Shown here: positions 57,145 through 64,000 of the stretch, piece after piece | Position numbering within the stretch: position 1 is the stretch's first letter | Layout of the letters: each line of letters begins with the position of its first letter | Source of the DNA: Duganella flavida | Lineage (GTDB): Bacteria > Pseudomonadota > Gammaproteobacteria > Burkholderiales > Burkholderiaceae_D | NCBI RefSeq assembly: GCF_009857445.1 | Contig: NZ_WWCN01000003.1 | Span: 124,001-188,000 of the forward strand | Direction: 5' to 3' | DNA: 64,000 nucleotides | Translations under genes and position numbers: made by a program | The notes under the pieces: generated by a model | What the model was told of the DNA's origin: nothing | Database searches by the model: none | The model's input: the letters and a program-made list of their open reading frames with translations, nothing else

Positions 57145-57894
57145 TTAGAAAGAATAAACCAGGGTGACCGACGTTTGTGTATCGGTGTTTTTCTTGTCAG
57201 CCGGGACGTTGGTGTCGTTACGGATGTTGAACGCGGCCTTCATCTGCATGGTGCTGTTGATTTTGGTGAGCAGCGCGGTTTCGGCCATCGAGTGGATGTT
57301 CGAGGTGCCGCGTTCCACGCTCAGGTTCTGGCGGAACTGGGCGCTGTCGCTCAGTTTCCATTTCAGGTTGGCGGCGCCACGGATGGTCATGCCGCTTTCC
57401 GCTTCGCCTTCCGAGCGTACGCCGCGGAAGTAGCCCGGACCGATTTCCACGTCCAGCGTATGCGTGTCCGACTTGTAGGTTTGGGTGCCGTAACCGACGC
57501 CGATGGTCGAATAGCGGGTGTACGCGCCGAATTTGTCGTCGACGTGGGTGGCCAGCGCGAACAGTTTGCCATGGTCGTCTTGCAGCAGCTTGTAGCCTGC
57601 TTTGGCCGACAGCGAGAAGCGCTGCGCCGAGCGCTCGCGGACCTTTTCGCCTTCTTCATTGGTGACTTGTTCGTCCTTGAAGTAGCCGGAGACGATGTAT
57701 TCATTGCTCCACTTGTCGGTTTCCTGCTTGGCGTCGATCTTGCCGGTGACGGAGGTACCGACCGTGTTACCGGAAGTGGAGATGGCGCCCAGTTCAGCGG
57801 AGCTATTCCAGCCGAGATGGTTGGTTTGTTCGAGCGAGTCGGTGGCAGCGGCGTGGCCGGCGGCCAGTGCGGAGAGAATCAGGAGATATTTCAT
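57145..57894 (-). CDS. DUF481 outer-membrane protein (YdiY-like)
   Basis: A 249-residue exported barrel protein. Signal peptide MKYLLILSALAAGHAAATD; mature part NHLGWNSSAELGAISTSGNT, repeated amphipathic strands and a final Phe (TSVTLVYSF). DUF481 proteins resemble the salt-induced YdiY; role unknown. AGGAG precedes the ATG at 57894; the longer frame to 58014 crosses the divergent promoter and is not used. It is co-directional with purT, 17 bases away. Confidence 0.9.
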   Translation of the reverse strand: MKYLLILSALAAGHAAATDSLEQTNHLGWNSSAELGAISTSGNTVGTSVTGKIDAKQETDKWSNEYIVSGYFKDEQVTNEEGEKVRERSAQRFSLSAKAGYKLLQDDHGKLFALATHVDDKFGAYTRYSTIGVGYGTQTYKSDTHTLDVEIGPGYFRGVRSEGEAESGMTIRGAANLKWKLSDSAQFRQNLSVERGTSNIHSMAETALLTKINSTMQMKAAFNIRNDTNVPADKKNTDTQTSVTLVYSF

Positions 57895-58034
57895 GGGACG
57901 TGCGTGATACCGAAAGAAGGCAGTATTGTACCCGACATAACACGACAATGCCCCATCATAGGGTGTGCGTGGCCGTACAGACGAAGGCGGCGCTGGGGTA
58001 GATGATGATGTCACTTATTGAAGGGGCATCGATC

Positions 58035-58364
58035 ATGAGACTCATCTTGTGCGCGGCATTGGCCGTGATGTGGGGCGCCGCCGCTGCGGAGGTGAATAAA
58101 TGCGTGGATCAGGAAGGCCATGTGCTGTTCACTGATGCCCAGTGTCCGCAGGTTGCACCGCCGCCGCCGCCACCGGCACAGTCGCCTGAACCTTCGCCTG
58201 TGCAGCCAGCGGTACCGGCGCCCCGCAGCCGGTGGGCTGATTTGCCGCATGCTTTGATTCGCAAGCCGGTCAGCATAGACGCCAGTACACTGCAAACCGC
58301 GCACCAGTCCATGCTGTTGCAGGATGAACTACGCAAATCGCGTCGTTTGGTCAGCGCCCGTTGA
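58035..58364 (+). CDS. DUF4124-like exported protein
   Basis: A 109-residue protein with a signal peptide (MRLILCAALAVMWGAAAAEV) and a short DUF4124-type motif (NKCVDQEGHVLFTDAQCP, with two Cys that could bridge), then a Pro-rich linker and a basic tail. GAAGGGG lies about 9 bases before the ATG. The end overlaps the convergent LysR gene by 14 bases. Function unknown. Confidence 0.8.
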   Translation: MRLILCAALAVMWGAAAAEVNKCVDQEGHVLFTDAQCPQVAPPPPPPAQSPEPSPVQPAVPAPRSRWADLPHALIRKPVSIDASTLQTAHQSMLLQDELRKSRRLVSAR

Positions 58365-59259
58365 CGTAATCTTCCAGACCTGCCGCCAGCGCCTTGTACA
58401 CGGCGGCGCAGGCGGGATTGCTGCGCAGGTTTTCGTGCATGGCGAGCCAGGTGTCCAGCGGGATGGTGAGCAGGTCAGGTATCACGCGCACCAACGCCGG
58501 ATCGCGTTGCGCCAGCCTTACCTGGCAAATGCCGATGCCCAGCCCCGCGCGAACCGAGGATAGGTGAACCAGGTCGCTATCGCTGCGGATCGAATAATGT
58601 CCATCCGCGAGCTCGCCGAACAGCGGCAAGAACTTGCGCGCGCGGGCGCCTTCCCGATCCAACCCGATCAGCGTGTGCTGTGCCAGTTCCTGCCATGTGT
58701 GCGGGATGCCGTGGCGTTCCAGATAATCGCGCCGCGCATGGAACCCAAGATCGATATTGCCAATGCGGCGCGCCACCAGTACGTCCTGCTCCGGGCGTCG
58801 CATACGCACGGCGATATCGGCGTCGCGCCGCAGCAGGTTTTCGATACGGTTGGAGGACGCCAGTTCGATGGTGATGCCAGGATGGCTGGCACGCAGTTTC
58901 GCCAGTATCGGCGGCAGTACTTCAACGCTGATCACTTCACTGGCGGTGACGCGCACTGCGCCTTTGATTTCGGCGTCTTCGCCGAGTTTCATGCCGGAGG
59001 CGGCGCGTAGCAGGGCGGTGGAGGTGGAAGCCAGCGTTTCTGCGTACGGGCGCAATGCATGCGCCGCTTCGGTGGCGATGAAGCCGGACTGCGATCGCGT
59101 GAACAGCGATAGCCCAAGCGACTGTTCCAGCGCGTCGATATGGCGGCCGACCGTTGGCTGGGTGAGGCCAAGCGAGCGCGCGGCGCCCGATAGCGAGCCT
59201 TCTTGCAGCACGGCGAGGAAGGAACGGTATAAATCCCAGTTTGGTTCGGTCGCGATCAT
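58351..59259 (-). CDS. LysR family transcriptional regulator
   Basis: A 302-residue regulator with an N-terminal winged helix (EGSLSGAARSLGLTQPTVGRHIDALE, about residues 18-45) and a substrate-binding domain of two lobes (about 90-300). It is divergent from the epimerase gene over 97 bases and probably controls it. ATAC-N6-GTAT at 59258-59271 overlaps its own start and could be a binding site, though the arms are short. Confidence 0.92.
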   Translation of the reverse strand: MIATEPNWDLYRSFLAVLQEGSLSGAARSLGLTQPTVGRHIDALEQSLGLSLFTRSQSGFIATEAAHALRPYAETLASTSTALLRAASGMKLGEDAEIKGAVRVTASEVISVEVLPPILAKLRASHPGITIELASSNRIENLLRRDADIAVRMRRPEQDVLVARRIGNIDLGFHARRDYLERHGIPHTWQELAQHTLIGLDREGARARKFLPLFGELADGHYSIRSDSDLVHLSSVRAGLGIGICQVRLAQRDPALVRVIPDLLTIPLDTWLAMHENLRSNPACAAVYKALAAGLEDYVNGR

Positions 59260-59356
59260 ACGAAATTGTATAGCGACTATGCACGTTTCGGTAATTTTCT
59301 TTCAGCTCGGCGCAGGCGACACTCCATCCATCGACACTCATACAAGGAGAGCAAAC

Positions 59357-60367
59357 ATGGAAGCACTGGTTCTGGGAGCAACCGGCGGCATTGGCGGTGA
59401 AGTGGCACGCTTGCTGGTGGCGCGTGGCTGGCGTGTGAAGGCTTTGCACCGCTCGGTGCGCCAGGGTGAAGGACTGGAGTGGATCACCGGCGATGCCATG
59501 AACCGTGACGACGTAGTGCGTGCGGCGCAAGGCGTGCAGTTGATCGTGCACGCAGTGAATCCGCCCGGCTACCGCAATTGGGGACAACTGGTGCTGCCGA
59601 TGATCGACAATACGATTGCCGCTGCTCGCGCATCCGGCGCCCGCATCCTGCTGCCAGGGACTGTCTACAACTACGGGCCTGGCGTGCTGCCACATATTTA
59701 TGAAGATGCGCCACAGCGTCCCGTCACGCGCAAGGGTGCGATCCGCGTGGAGATGGAACGGCGCTTGAAGGATAGCGGCTTGCCAGTGCTAGTGGTGCGC
59801 GCGGGTGACTTCTTCGGACCGAAGGCCGGCAATAGCTGGTTCGCGCAGGGACTGGTCAAACCGGGCAAGCCGGTGACGGTGATCAGCAATCCATCTGCGC
59901 CGGGCGTCGGTCACCAGTGGGCCTACTTGCCTGATGTGGCGGAGACGATGGTGCGGTTGGTGGAGCTGGGCGATGCGCTGCCGCTTTTTGCCAACTACCA
60001 GATGCAGGGCCATTGGGATGCGGACGGCATGCAAATGCCGGCTGCGATTGCGCGTGCTGCAGGCAAACCCGGACTGCGGGCCGGCGCATTTCCGTGGTGG
60101 CTGACGTGGGTGGCTGCGCCGTTCGTACCGGTATTCCGCGAACTGCGCGAGATGCGCTACCTGTGGCGCCAGCCGGTGCGCATGTCGAACGCCTGGCTGC
60201 TGGCAGTACTGGGCAGCGAACCGCATACGCCGCTGGACGTTGCGGTCAGCCGCACCTTGCAAGGGCTGGGCTGCCTGCCGGATCAGGTGAGCGCCAGCCC
60301 GGCCAGCCCTGCGATGGCTAGCGCGCCGGTTGCCGCGGCGATTGGAACGACGCGACGCGGCCAGTAA
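59357..60367 (+). CDS. NAD-dependent epimerase/dehydratase (extended SDR)
   Basis: A 336-residue Rossmann enzyme. MEALVLGATGGIGGEVARLL gives the nucleotide loop, and residues about 60-240 follow the NAD(P)H-binding epimerase pattern (VHAVNPPGYRNW; LLPGTVYNYGPG). The Tyr-x-x-x-Lys pair is not obvious: Tyr in TVYNYG has no Lys at the usual distance, so it may be an atypical SDR. AAGGAGA precedes the ATG. The last 28 codons overlap the convergent DUF3325 gene by 85 bases and look like low-complexity Ala/Ser/Pro, so the true end of function may be earlier. Confidence 0.87.
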   Translation: MEALVLGATGGIGGEVARLLVARGWRVKALHRSVRQGEGLEWITGDAMNRDDVVRAAQGVQLIVHAVNPPGYRNWGQLVLPMIDNTIAAARASGARILLPGTVYNYGPGVLPHIYEDAPQRPVTRKGAIRVEMERRLKDSGLPVLVVRAGDFFGPKAGNSWFAQGLVKPGKPVTVISNPSAPGVGHQWAYLPDVAETMVRLVELGDALPLFANYQMQGHWDADGMQMPAAIARAAGKPGLRAGAFPWWLTWVAAPFVPVFRELREMRYLWRQPVRMSNAWLLAVLGSEPHTPLDVAVSRTLQGLGCLPDQVSASPASPAMASAPVAAAIGTTRRGQ

Positions 60368-60633
60368 GCCAGTAGCAGGGCGGCCATCAGCGCCCCGATG
60401 GTCAGCATGCCGAGCCACGCGACGAATCCGGCGCCTGCTCCCCACAGCAAGGCGCAGGGCAGGAGGGCGAACGCCAGCAGCAGACTCCCGGCTACGCGCA
60501 GCAGCGTGCGGCGGCCGGGTGGCGCGTCACAGCGATAAAGCTGGCGGTGATGGCGGTCGATGGCCAACGAGAGTCCGGCCATGCCGGCGTGGCAAAGACC
60601 GAGCGCGGTCAATACAGTCCATGCGCTCATCAT
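60283..60633 (-). CDS. DUF3325 membrane protein of siderophore operon
   Basis: A 116-residue inner-membrane protein with three or four helices (TALGLCHAGMAGLSLAIDRH; LLRVAGSLLLAFALLPCALL), matching DUF3325. It starts at ATGATG overlapping the PepSY gene's stop. DUF3325 genes regularly follow PepSY and TonB siderophore receptor genes and are thought to help iron release or uptake. Confidence 0.85.
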   Translation of the reverse strand: MMSAWTVLTALGLCHAGMAGLSLAIDRHHRQLYRCDAPPGRRTLLRVAGSLLLAFALLPCALLWGAGAGFVAWLGMLTIGALMAALLLAYWPRRVVPIAAATGALAIAGLAGLALT

Positions 60634-62396
60634 GCTGCCTCCCCGGTGATGCCGACGGTAGCTGCCTTGCGCTGGCCGGTGCGCAGCGCGGCAAACGCCA
60701 GTACGAGCCCGAGACCGGCGGCAGTCAGCTCGACGGCGGCGCGTTCTGTGTCGCCGTGCGCGAGATACCCTAGCAGATGCTGGCCGGTAGTCGCCGCATT
60801 CAGTGCTGGCAGCAGTAGGCAAAGCGCCGCACCAGCCCACAGCTGCTCGCGCCACGCGCGCGCCACCGGCCGCATCGTAGCGTGCAGCAGGGAGGCTAGC
60901 CAGAGCAGGAAGAAAGCTCCGACCTCCCATTCATGCCGCTCTTGCAAGTCCAGCGGCAGCAAGCGGTTGGACCACAGGAAGCCGATGCAGGCCAGCGACA
61001 ATCCCGCGATGCTGGCCACGTTCAGCGCATCGATGGCCCGGTAGACGCGCGCAGTGGCACTGCCAAATTCGTTCAGTGATTTCTGGCGGCGCTTGACCAT
61101 GAACAGGATCGCACCGGTCGCCATCATCGCGGTGCCTGCCATGCCGGCGACAAAATAGATCCAGCGGATGACGGAACCGGCAAAGTGCAGGCGATGCAGC
61201 TCATCGAGCGTTGCCATCGTGGCGCGCGCGCCGTTGGGTGGAGCGCGGTGCGGCATCTCGGTTTCCAGCAGTGCGCCGCTGACGCCATCGAACTTCATCA
61301 TGCCGCGCTTACTTAGCAGGTTGCCTTCCTGCGTGTCCGGCGACGTGGTGCTGTAGACCTGCACCGTCATCGCCGCGTCTCCCGGATGATTGACCACCAC
61401 TGCGTAGGCCGGAGTATGGAAAGTCGTTTCCGCCAGGTGCACCAGCGGATCGAGTGAGGCCAGTGCACCGCTGCGGCCTGACGGCTTGCTCTCAGGGCCG
61501 TACTCCCGCACATGCGCTGTTTCGCCGGTGCGCAGTTCCTGCGCCCATGACACCGCCGGCATGTAAGTGCTCCAGCTGATCGCCAGTCCGCTATACACAA
61601 TCATGAACAGAAAGGGCAGCGCCAGCACGCCCGCCAGGTTGTGTGCATCCAGCCATGAGCGCTGGCCTTTGGCCGGACGGAAGGTGAAGAAGTCCTGGAA
61701 GATGCGCTTGTGCGTAATGACGCCGGAGATCAGCGCCACCAGCATCGCAGCCGATGCAAGGCCGACGATCCACAGGCCGGTGGTTCCCGCGTGCAGTGCA
61801 TGGTGGAACTCGACGAAGTGCATGCCGCCCAGCGTGTCGCGCACGGCGCTGGCTTCTTCCTTCATTGCCGCGCCGGTGGCCGTGGACAGGTGCGCATCGG
61901 CGTAGTAGCCTTTTTCGTTCAGCCAGAATACCTGGAACTCATCGGCGCCCGCGCGCGGCCACAGTTCCCACATCTTGCTGTTTGGCGCGTGCTGCGCCAG
62001 ATAGCGCAAGCCGTGTTTGAGCTGTAGCGCGTGATCGAGCGGCTCGGTGAAGGGGGCTTGCGAAATTTCCTGCGCTTGCTCCGGCCGCATCCAGTCGGAG
62101 ATGGGATGCACGAACACACTCAGGGTGCCGGTCAGGAAAATGGCGAAGGCCAGCCAGCAGACCCACAGTCCGGCCCAGGTATGCAGCCACGCCATGCGCT
62201 GGCGCAAACCGCCCTTGATGCTGCTGCCGCGCCGCGTGCCAAAGCCCCACACGACCAGCGGCGCGTACAAGGCCAGGCCTAGCAGCGCGCCGCCCAGCAT
62301 GGCGTCGCTGCCCGGCCCATTCAACGCCGACAACAGGGCGGCGCCGATGGAGGCAAACAGGTAGGCGCCAACGATGATGATGGCTATGCGCTTCAT
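60630..62396 (-). CDS. PepSY membrane protein with fused DUF3649-like N-terminus
   Basis: A 588-residue inner-membrane protein. Residues 1-60 (two helices; AYLFASIGAALLSALNG, LGLALYAPLVVWGFGTR) resemble DUF3649, normally a separate small gene here. From about residue 65 it follows the PepSY-TM pattern (WLHTWAGLWVCWLAFAIFLTGTLSVF; VEFHHALHAGTTGLWIVG; LDAHNLAGVLALPFLFMIVYSG). PepSY-TM proteins in such operons are linked to ferric-siderophore reduction. It starts 2 bases after the receptor gene's stop and overlaps DUF3325. Confidence 0.88.
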   Translation of the reverse strand: MKRIAIIIVGAYLFASIGAALLSALNGPGSDAMLGGALLGLALYAPLVVWGFGTRRGSSIKGGLRQRMAWLHTWAGLWVCWLAFAIFLTGTLSVFVHPISDWMRPEQAQEISQAPFTEPLDHALQLKHGLRYLAQHAPNSKMWELWPRAGADEFQVFWLNEKGYYADAHLSTATGAAMKEEASAVRDTLGGMHFVEFHHALHAGTTGLWIVGLASAAMLVALISGVITHKRIFQDFFTFRPAKGQRSWLDAHNLAGVLALPFLFMIVYSGLAISWSTYMPAVSWAQELRTGETAHVREYGPESKPSGRSGALASLDPLVHLAETTFHTPAYAVVVNHPGDAAMTVQVYSTTSPDTQEGNLLSKRGMMKFDGVSGALLETEMPHRAPPNGARATMATLDELHRLHFAGSVIRWIYFVAGMAGTAMMATGAILFMVKRRQKSLNEFGSATARVYRAIDALNVASIAGLSLACIGFLWSNRLLPLDLQERHEWEVGAFFLLWLASLLHATMRPVARAWREQLWAGAALCLLLPALNAATTGQHLLGYLAHGDTERAAVELTAAGLGLVLAFAALRTGQRKAATVGITGEAA

Positions 62397-62398
62397 GA

Positions 62399-64000
62399 TC
62401 AGCGGAAGCGGTAGTTCAGCGACACCATGACGTTGCGCGGCTCGCCGTAGTAATTGCCCCAGCCGGACGAGTAGTAGTGCTTGTCCAGCAGGTTGTTCAC
62501 GTTAAGTGTAGCCGACAGCTCCCTGCTGATGCGATAGCGCGCCATCATCGCGACCAAGGCATAGCTGTGCTGCGTAAAGCGTTCGCCGGCTGGACTGGCG
62601 CCATCCTGGTAGATGTCGCCTTGCCAGTTGACGCCACCGCCAACCGTCAAGCCACTACCGATGCCGGCGATGTCGTAGCTGGTCCACAGCTTGAAGTTAT
62701 TCAGCGGCTGGTTAGTTTGCAGGCGATTGCCTTGCGCGTCGGCGATGCGTGAGTGCGCATAGCCCGCAGTCAGCTGCCAGCCGCGCTGGATCTGACCCGA
62801 TACCTCCAGCTCAAAGCCTTTGGCGGTTGCGCCTTTGACGGTGTGGTAGGCGGTGGAACCATCCGGCAGCACCAGTTGGTCGGCATCCATTTCAGCGAGG
62901 TTGTCCTGGCGCATATGGAACAGCGACACGCTGGTGCTCAGCAAGCCGTCCAGCAGGTCGCCCTTGATGCCTACTTCAGCGTTCTTGCCTTCCAGCGGCT
63001 CGATCACGCGGTTGTTGCGGTCGCGGTAGGTCTGCGGGGAGAAGATGGCGGTGTAGCTGGTGTAGGCCGACCATTGCGGGTTGACGGTGTAGACCACGCC
63101 CGCATACGGCGTCACCTTGCCATTTTTTTCGAATGCATCGCTGGTGGCCGAAGCGCCCCAGGTTACGCTGTCGGTGGTACGCTTCCAGTTGGCGACGCGC
63201 GTGCCGAGAATGACCGAGAGGTCGTCGCTTGGCCGCAAACGCATCGAGCCATAGCCGGCCAGCTGCTTTTCTTTTTCGGTGTAGCTGCCGCTGATGGTGC
63301 CGACGTAATTCGGCGTCGGCGAGTTGCCGTTCCAGGTGAAGAAATTCGGAATGTTGTTGTCGTAACCGGTCAGTATCCATGCCGGGTAGCTTGGACCGGT
63401 GTTCTTCATGTCCGAGGCACTCATGCCCACCACCAGTTCATGCTTGCGGCCGAAGGCCTCAAACGGTCCGCTGGCAAAGGCGTCGATGGACAGCTGTTCC
63501 GGCTTGCTGTCCCACTTGGTCTGCCACAGCGACAGGCCGGCGCCGGTTTGTTTATCGAGCGCGCCGCGGCCGGCGTAGCCTTGCACCGCGTCGTACTGAT
63601 TGGCTGCGTAATTAACCGCGACCTTGGCGCTCCAGTCGTTGGCGAAGTAATGTTCCAGCGTGGCGAAGGCCAGGCTTTGCTTGCGGATGTAGTAGCTGGA
63701 GCTGGATGCGCTGTTGACCGAGCGCGCGAAATTGGTCTTGGAGCCATCGCTGTAGTAGGGGACGAAGCCGCGGCTGGCGCCATCCAGCTTTTCATTCTGG
63801 TAGCTGAAGCCTGCGCTCAACAGGGTAGAAGGGCCGAGGTCTGCTTCAACGATGCTGTAGAACAGATCCTTGTCCTGGTGATAGCGGTCGACGAATGAAT
63901 TGGCGTTCTGCTGGGCGACGACGATGCGGCCGCGTACATGCTTGTCGTCGCTGAGCGGCGCCGAAACGTCGGCCTGGGCGCGATACTTGTCCCAGCGGCC
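62399..64000 (-). CDS. TonB-dependent siderophore receptor, C-terminal part
   Basis: The last 533 codons of an outer-membrane receptor whose start lies beyond the right edge. The visible part is beta-barrel: strand-rich repeats such as SAGFSYQNEKLDGASRG, SVILGTRVANWKR, YAGVVYTVNPQWSAYTSYT and KNAEVGIKGDL, ending NVMVSLNYRFR with an aromatic near the C-terminus. These blocks match ferric siderophore receptors (FhuE/FpvA type). Downstream PepSY and DUF3325 genes support iron uptake. The frame is open to the last base, so an apparent start near 63820 is just an internal TTG (Leu). Confidence 0.92.
   Translation of the reverse strand, partial: GRWDKYRAQADVSAPLSDDKHVRGRIVVAQQNANSFVDRYHQDKDLFYSIVEADLGPSTLLSAGFSYQNEKLDGASRGFVPYYSDGSKTNFARSVNSASSSSYYIRKQSLAFATLEHYFANDWSAKVAVNYAANQYDAVQGYAGRGALDKQTGAGLSLWQTKWDSKPEQLSIDAFASGPFEAFGRKHELVVGMSASDMKNTGPSYPAWILTGYDNNIPNFFTWNGNSPTPNYVGTISGSYTEKEKQLAGYGSMRLRPSDDLSVILGTRVANWKRTTDSVTWGASATSDAFEKNGKVTPYAGVVYTVNPQWSAYTSYTAIFSPQTYRDRNNRVIEPLEGKNAEVGIKGDLLDGLLSTSVSLFHMRQDNLAEMDADQLVLPDGSTAYHTVKGATAKGFELEVSGQIQRGWQLTAGYAHSRIADAQGNRLQTNQPLNNFKLWTSYDIAGIGSGLTVGGGVNWQGDIYQDGASPAGERFTQHSYALVAMMARYRISRELSATLNVNNLLDKHYYSSGWGNYYGEPRNVMVSLNYRFR

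Overview
The window reads as chromosome of a high-GC betaproteobacterium of the Oxalobacteraceae, close to Massilia, Duganella or Janthinobacterium. This is inferred from gene content: a PEP-CTERM protein, very long propeller-type sensor kinases, a bo3-type oxidase next to a RegBA pair, SiaABCD, PepSY/DUF3325 iron genes and a dense signalling complement. I saw no rRNA, tRNA, CRISPR array, insertion sequence or prophage. Every gap over about 100 bases was read; those not listed hold nothing I can support.

Left part, 0-10 kb: a polymer-scavenging region. Two RpiR/MurR regulators flank a TonB-dependent receptor and an exported cyanophycinase, and an AspA/AstE-type hydrolase is divergent at the edge. 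The same 16-bp inverted repeat (TGTAnG-N4-CTTACA type) precedes both regulators. A GH92 alpha-mannosidase and a PEP-CTERM protein follow. 9.5-14.2 kb, minus strand: a YciI/VOC pair with its own palindrome, a class II polyphosphate kinase whose ribosome site lies in a perfect hairpin, and a two-gene wax-ester set (WS/DGAT acyltransferase and fatty acyl reductase).

14.3-23.4 kb: an MHS-type transporter diverges from cyoABCD, SURF1, a RegB/RegA redox two-component pair and a 2'-5' RNA ligase-like gene, nearly all joined by short overlaps, so a respiratory oxidase and its probable redox regulator appear to be one unit. 23.4-25 kb: a SagB-like 'peptide maturation' dehydrogenase faces a small gene encoding an NHLP/Nif11-like peptide; this is the best candidate for a little-described ribosomal peptide system.

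25-36 kb: a 1,675-residue hybrid kinase, a 2-hydroxyacid dehydrogenase, a decayed HipA/YjjJ gene, a complete SiaABCD operon whose phosphatase has a soluble CBS-like sensor instead of a membrane sensor, and a chemoreceptor. 36-43 kb: two tandem PhoA-type alkaline phosphatases behind a possible Pho box, a small exported protein, a MATE exporter, and a porin with a small PstS-like binding protein.

43-56 kb: a signalling island with a propeller-GGDEF cyclase, two divergent related hybrid kinases, an exported DUF2141 protein, an exported carotenoid oxygenase and a LytS/LytR-type pair whose regulator lacks a canonical start codon. 56-64 kb: purT, a DUF481 outer-membrane protein, a DUF4124 protein, a LysR regulator opposite an NAD-dependent epimerase, and a TonB siderophore receptor/PepSY/DUF3325 iron operon cut by the right edge.
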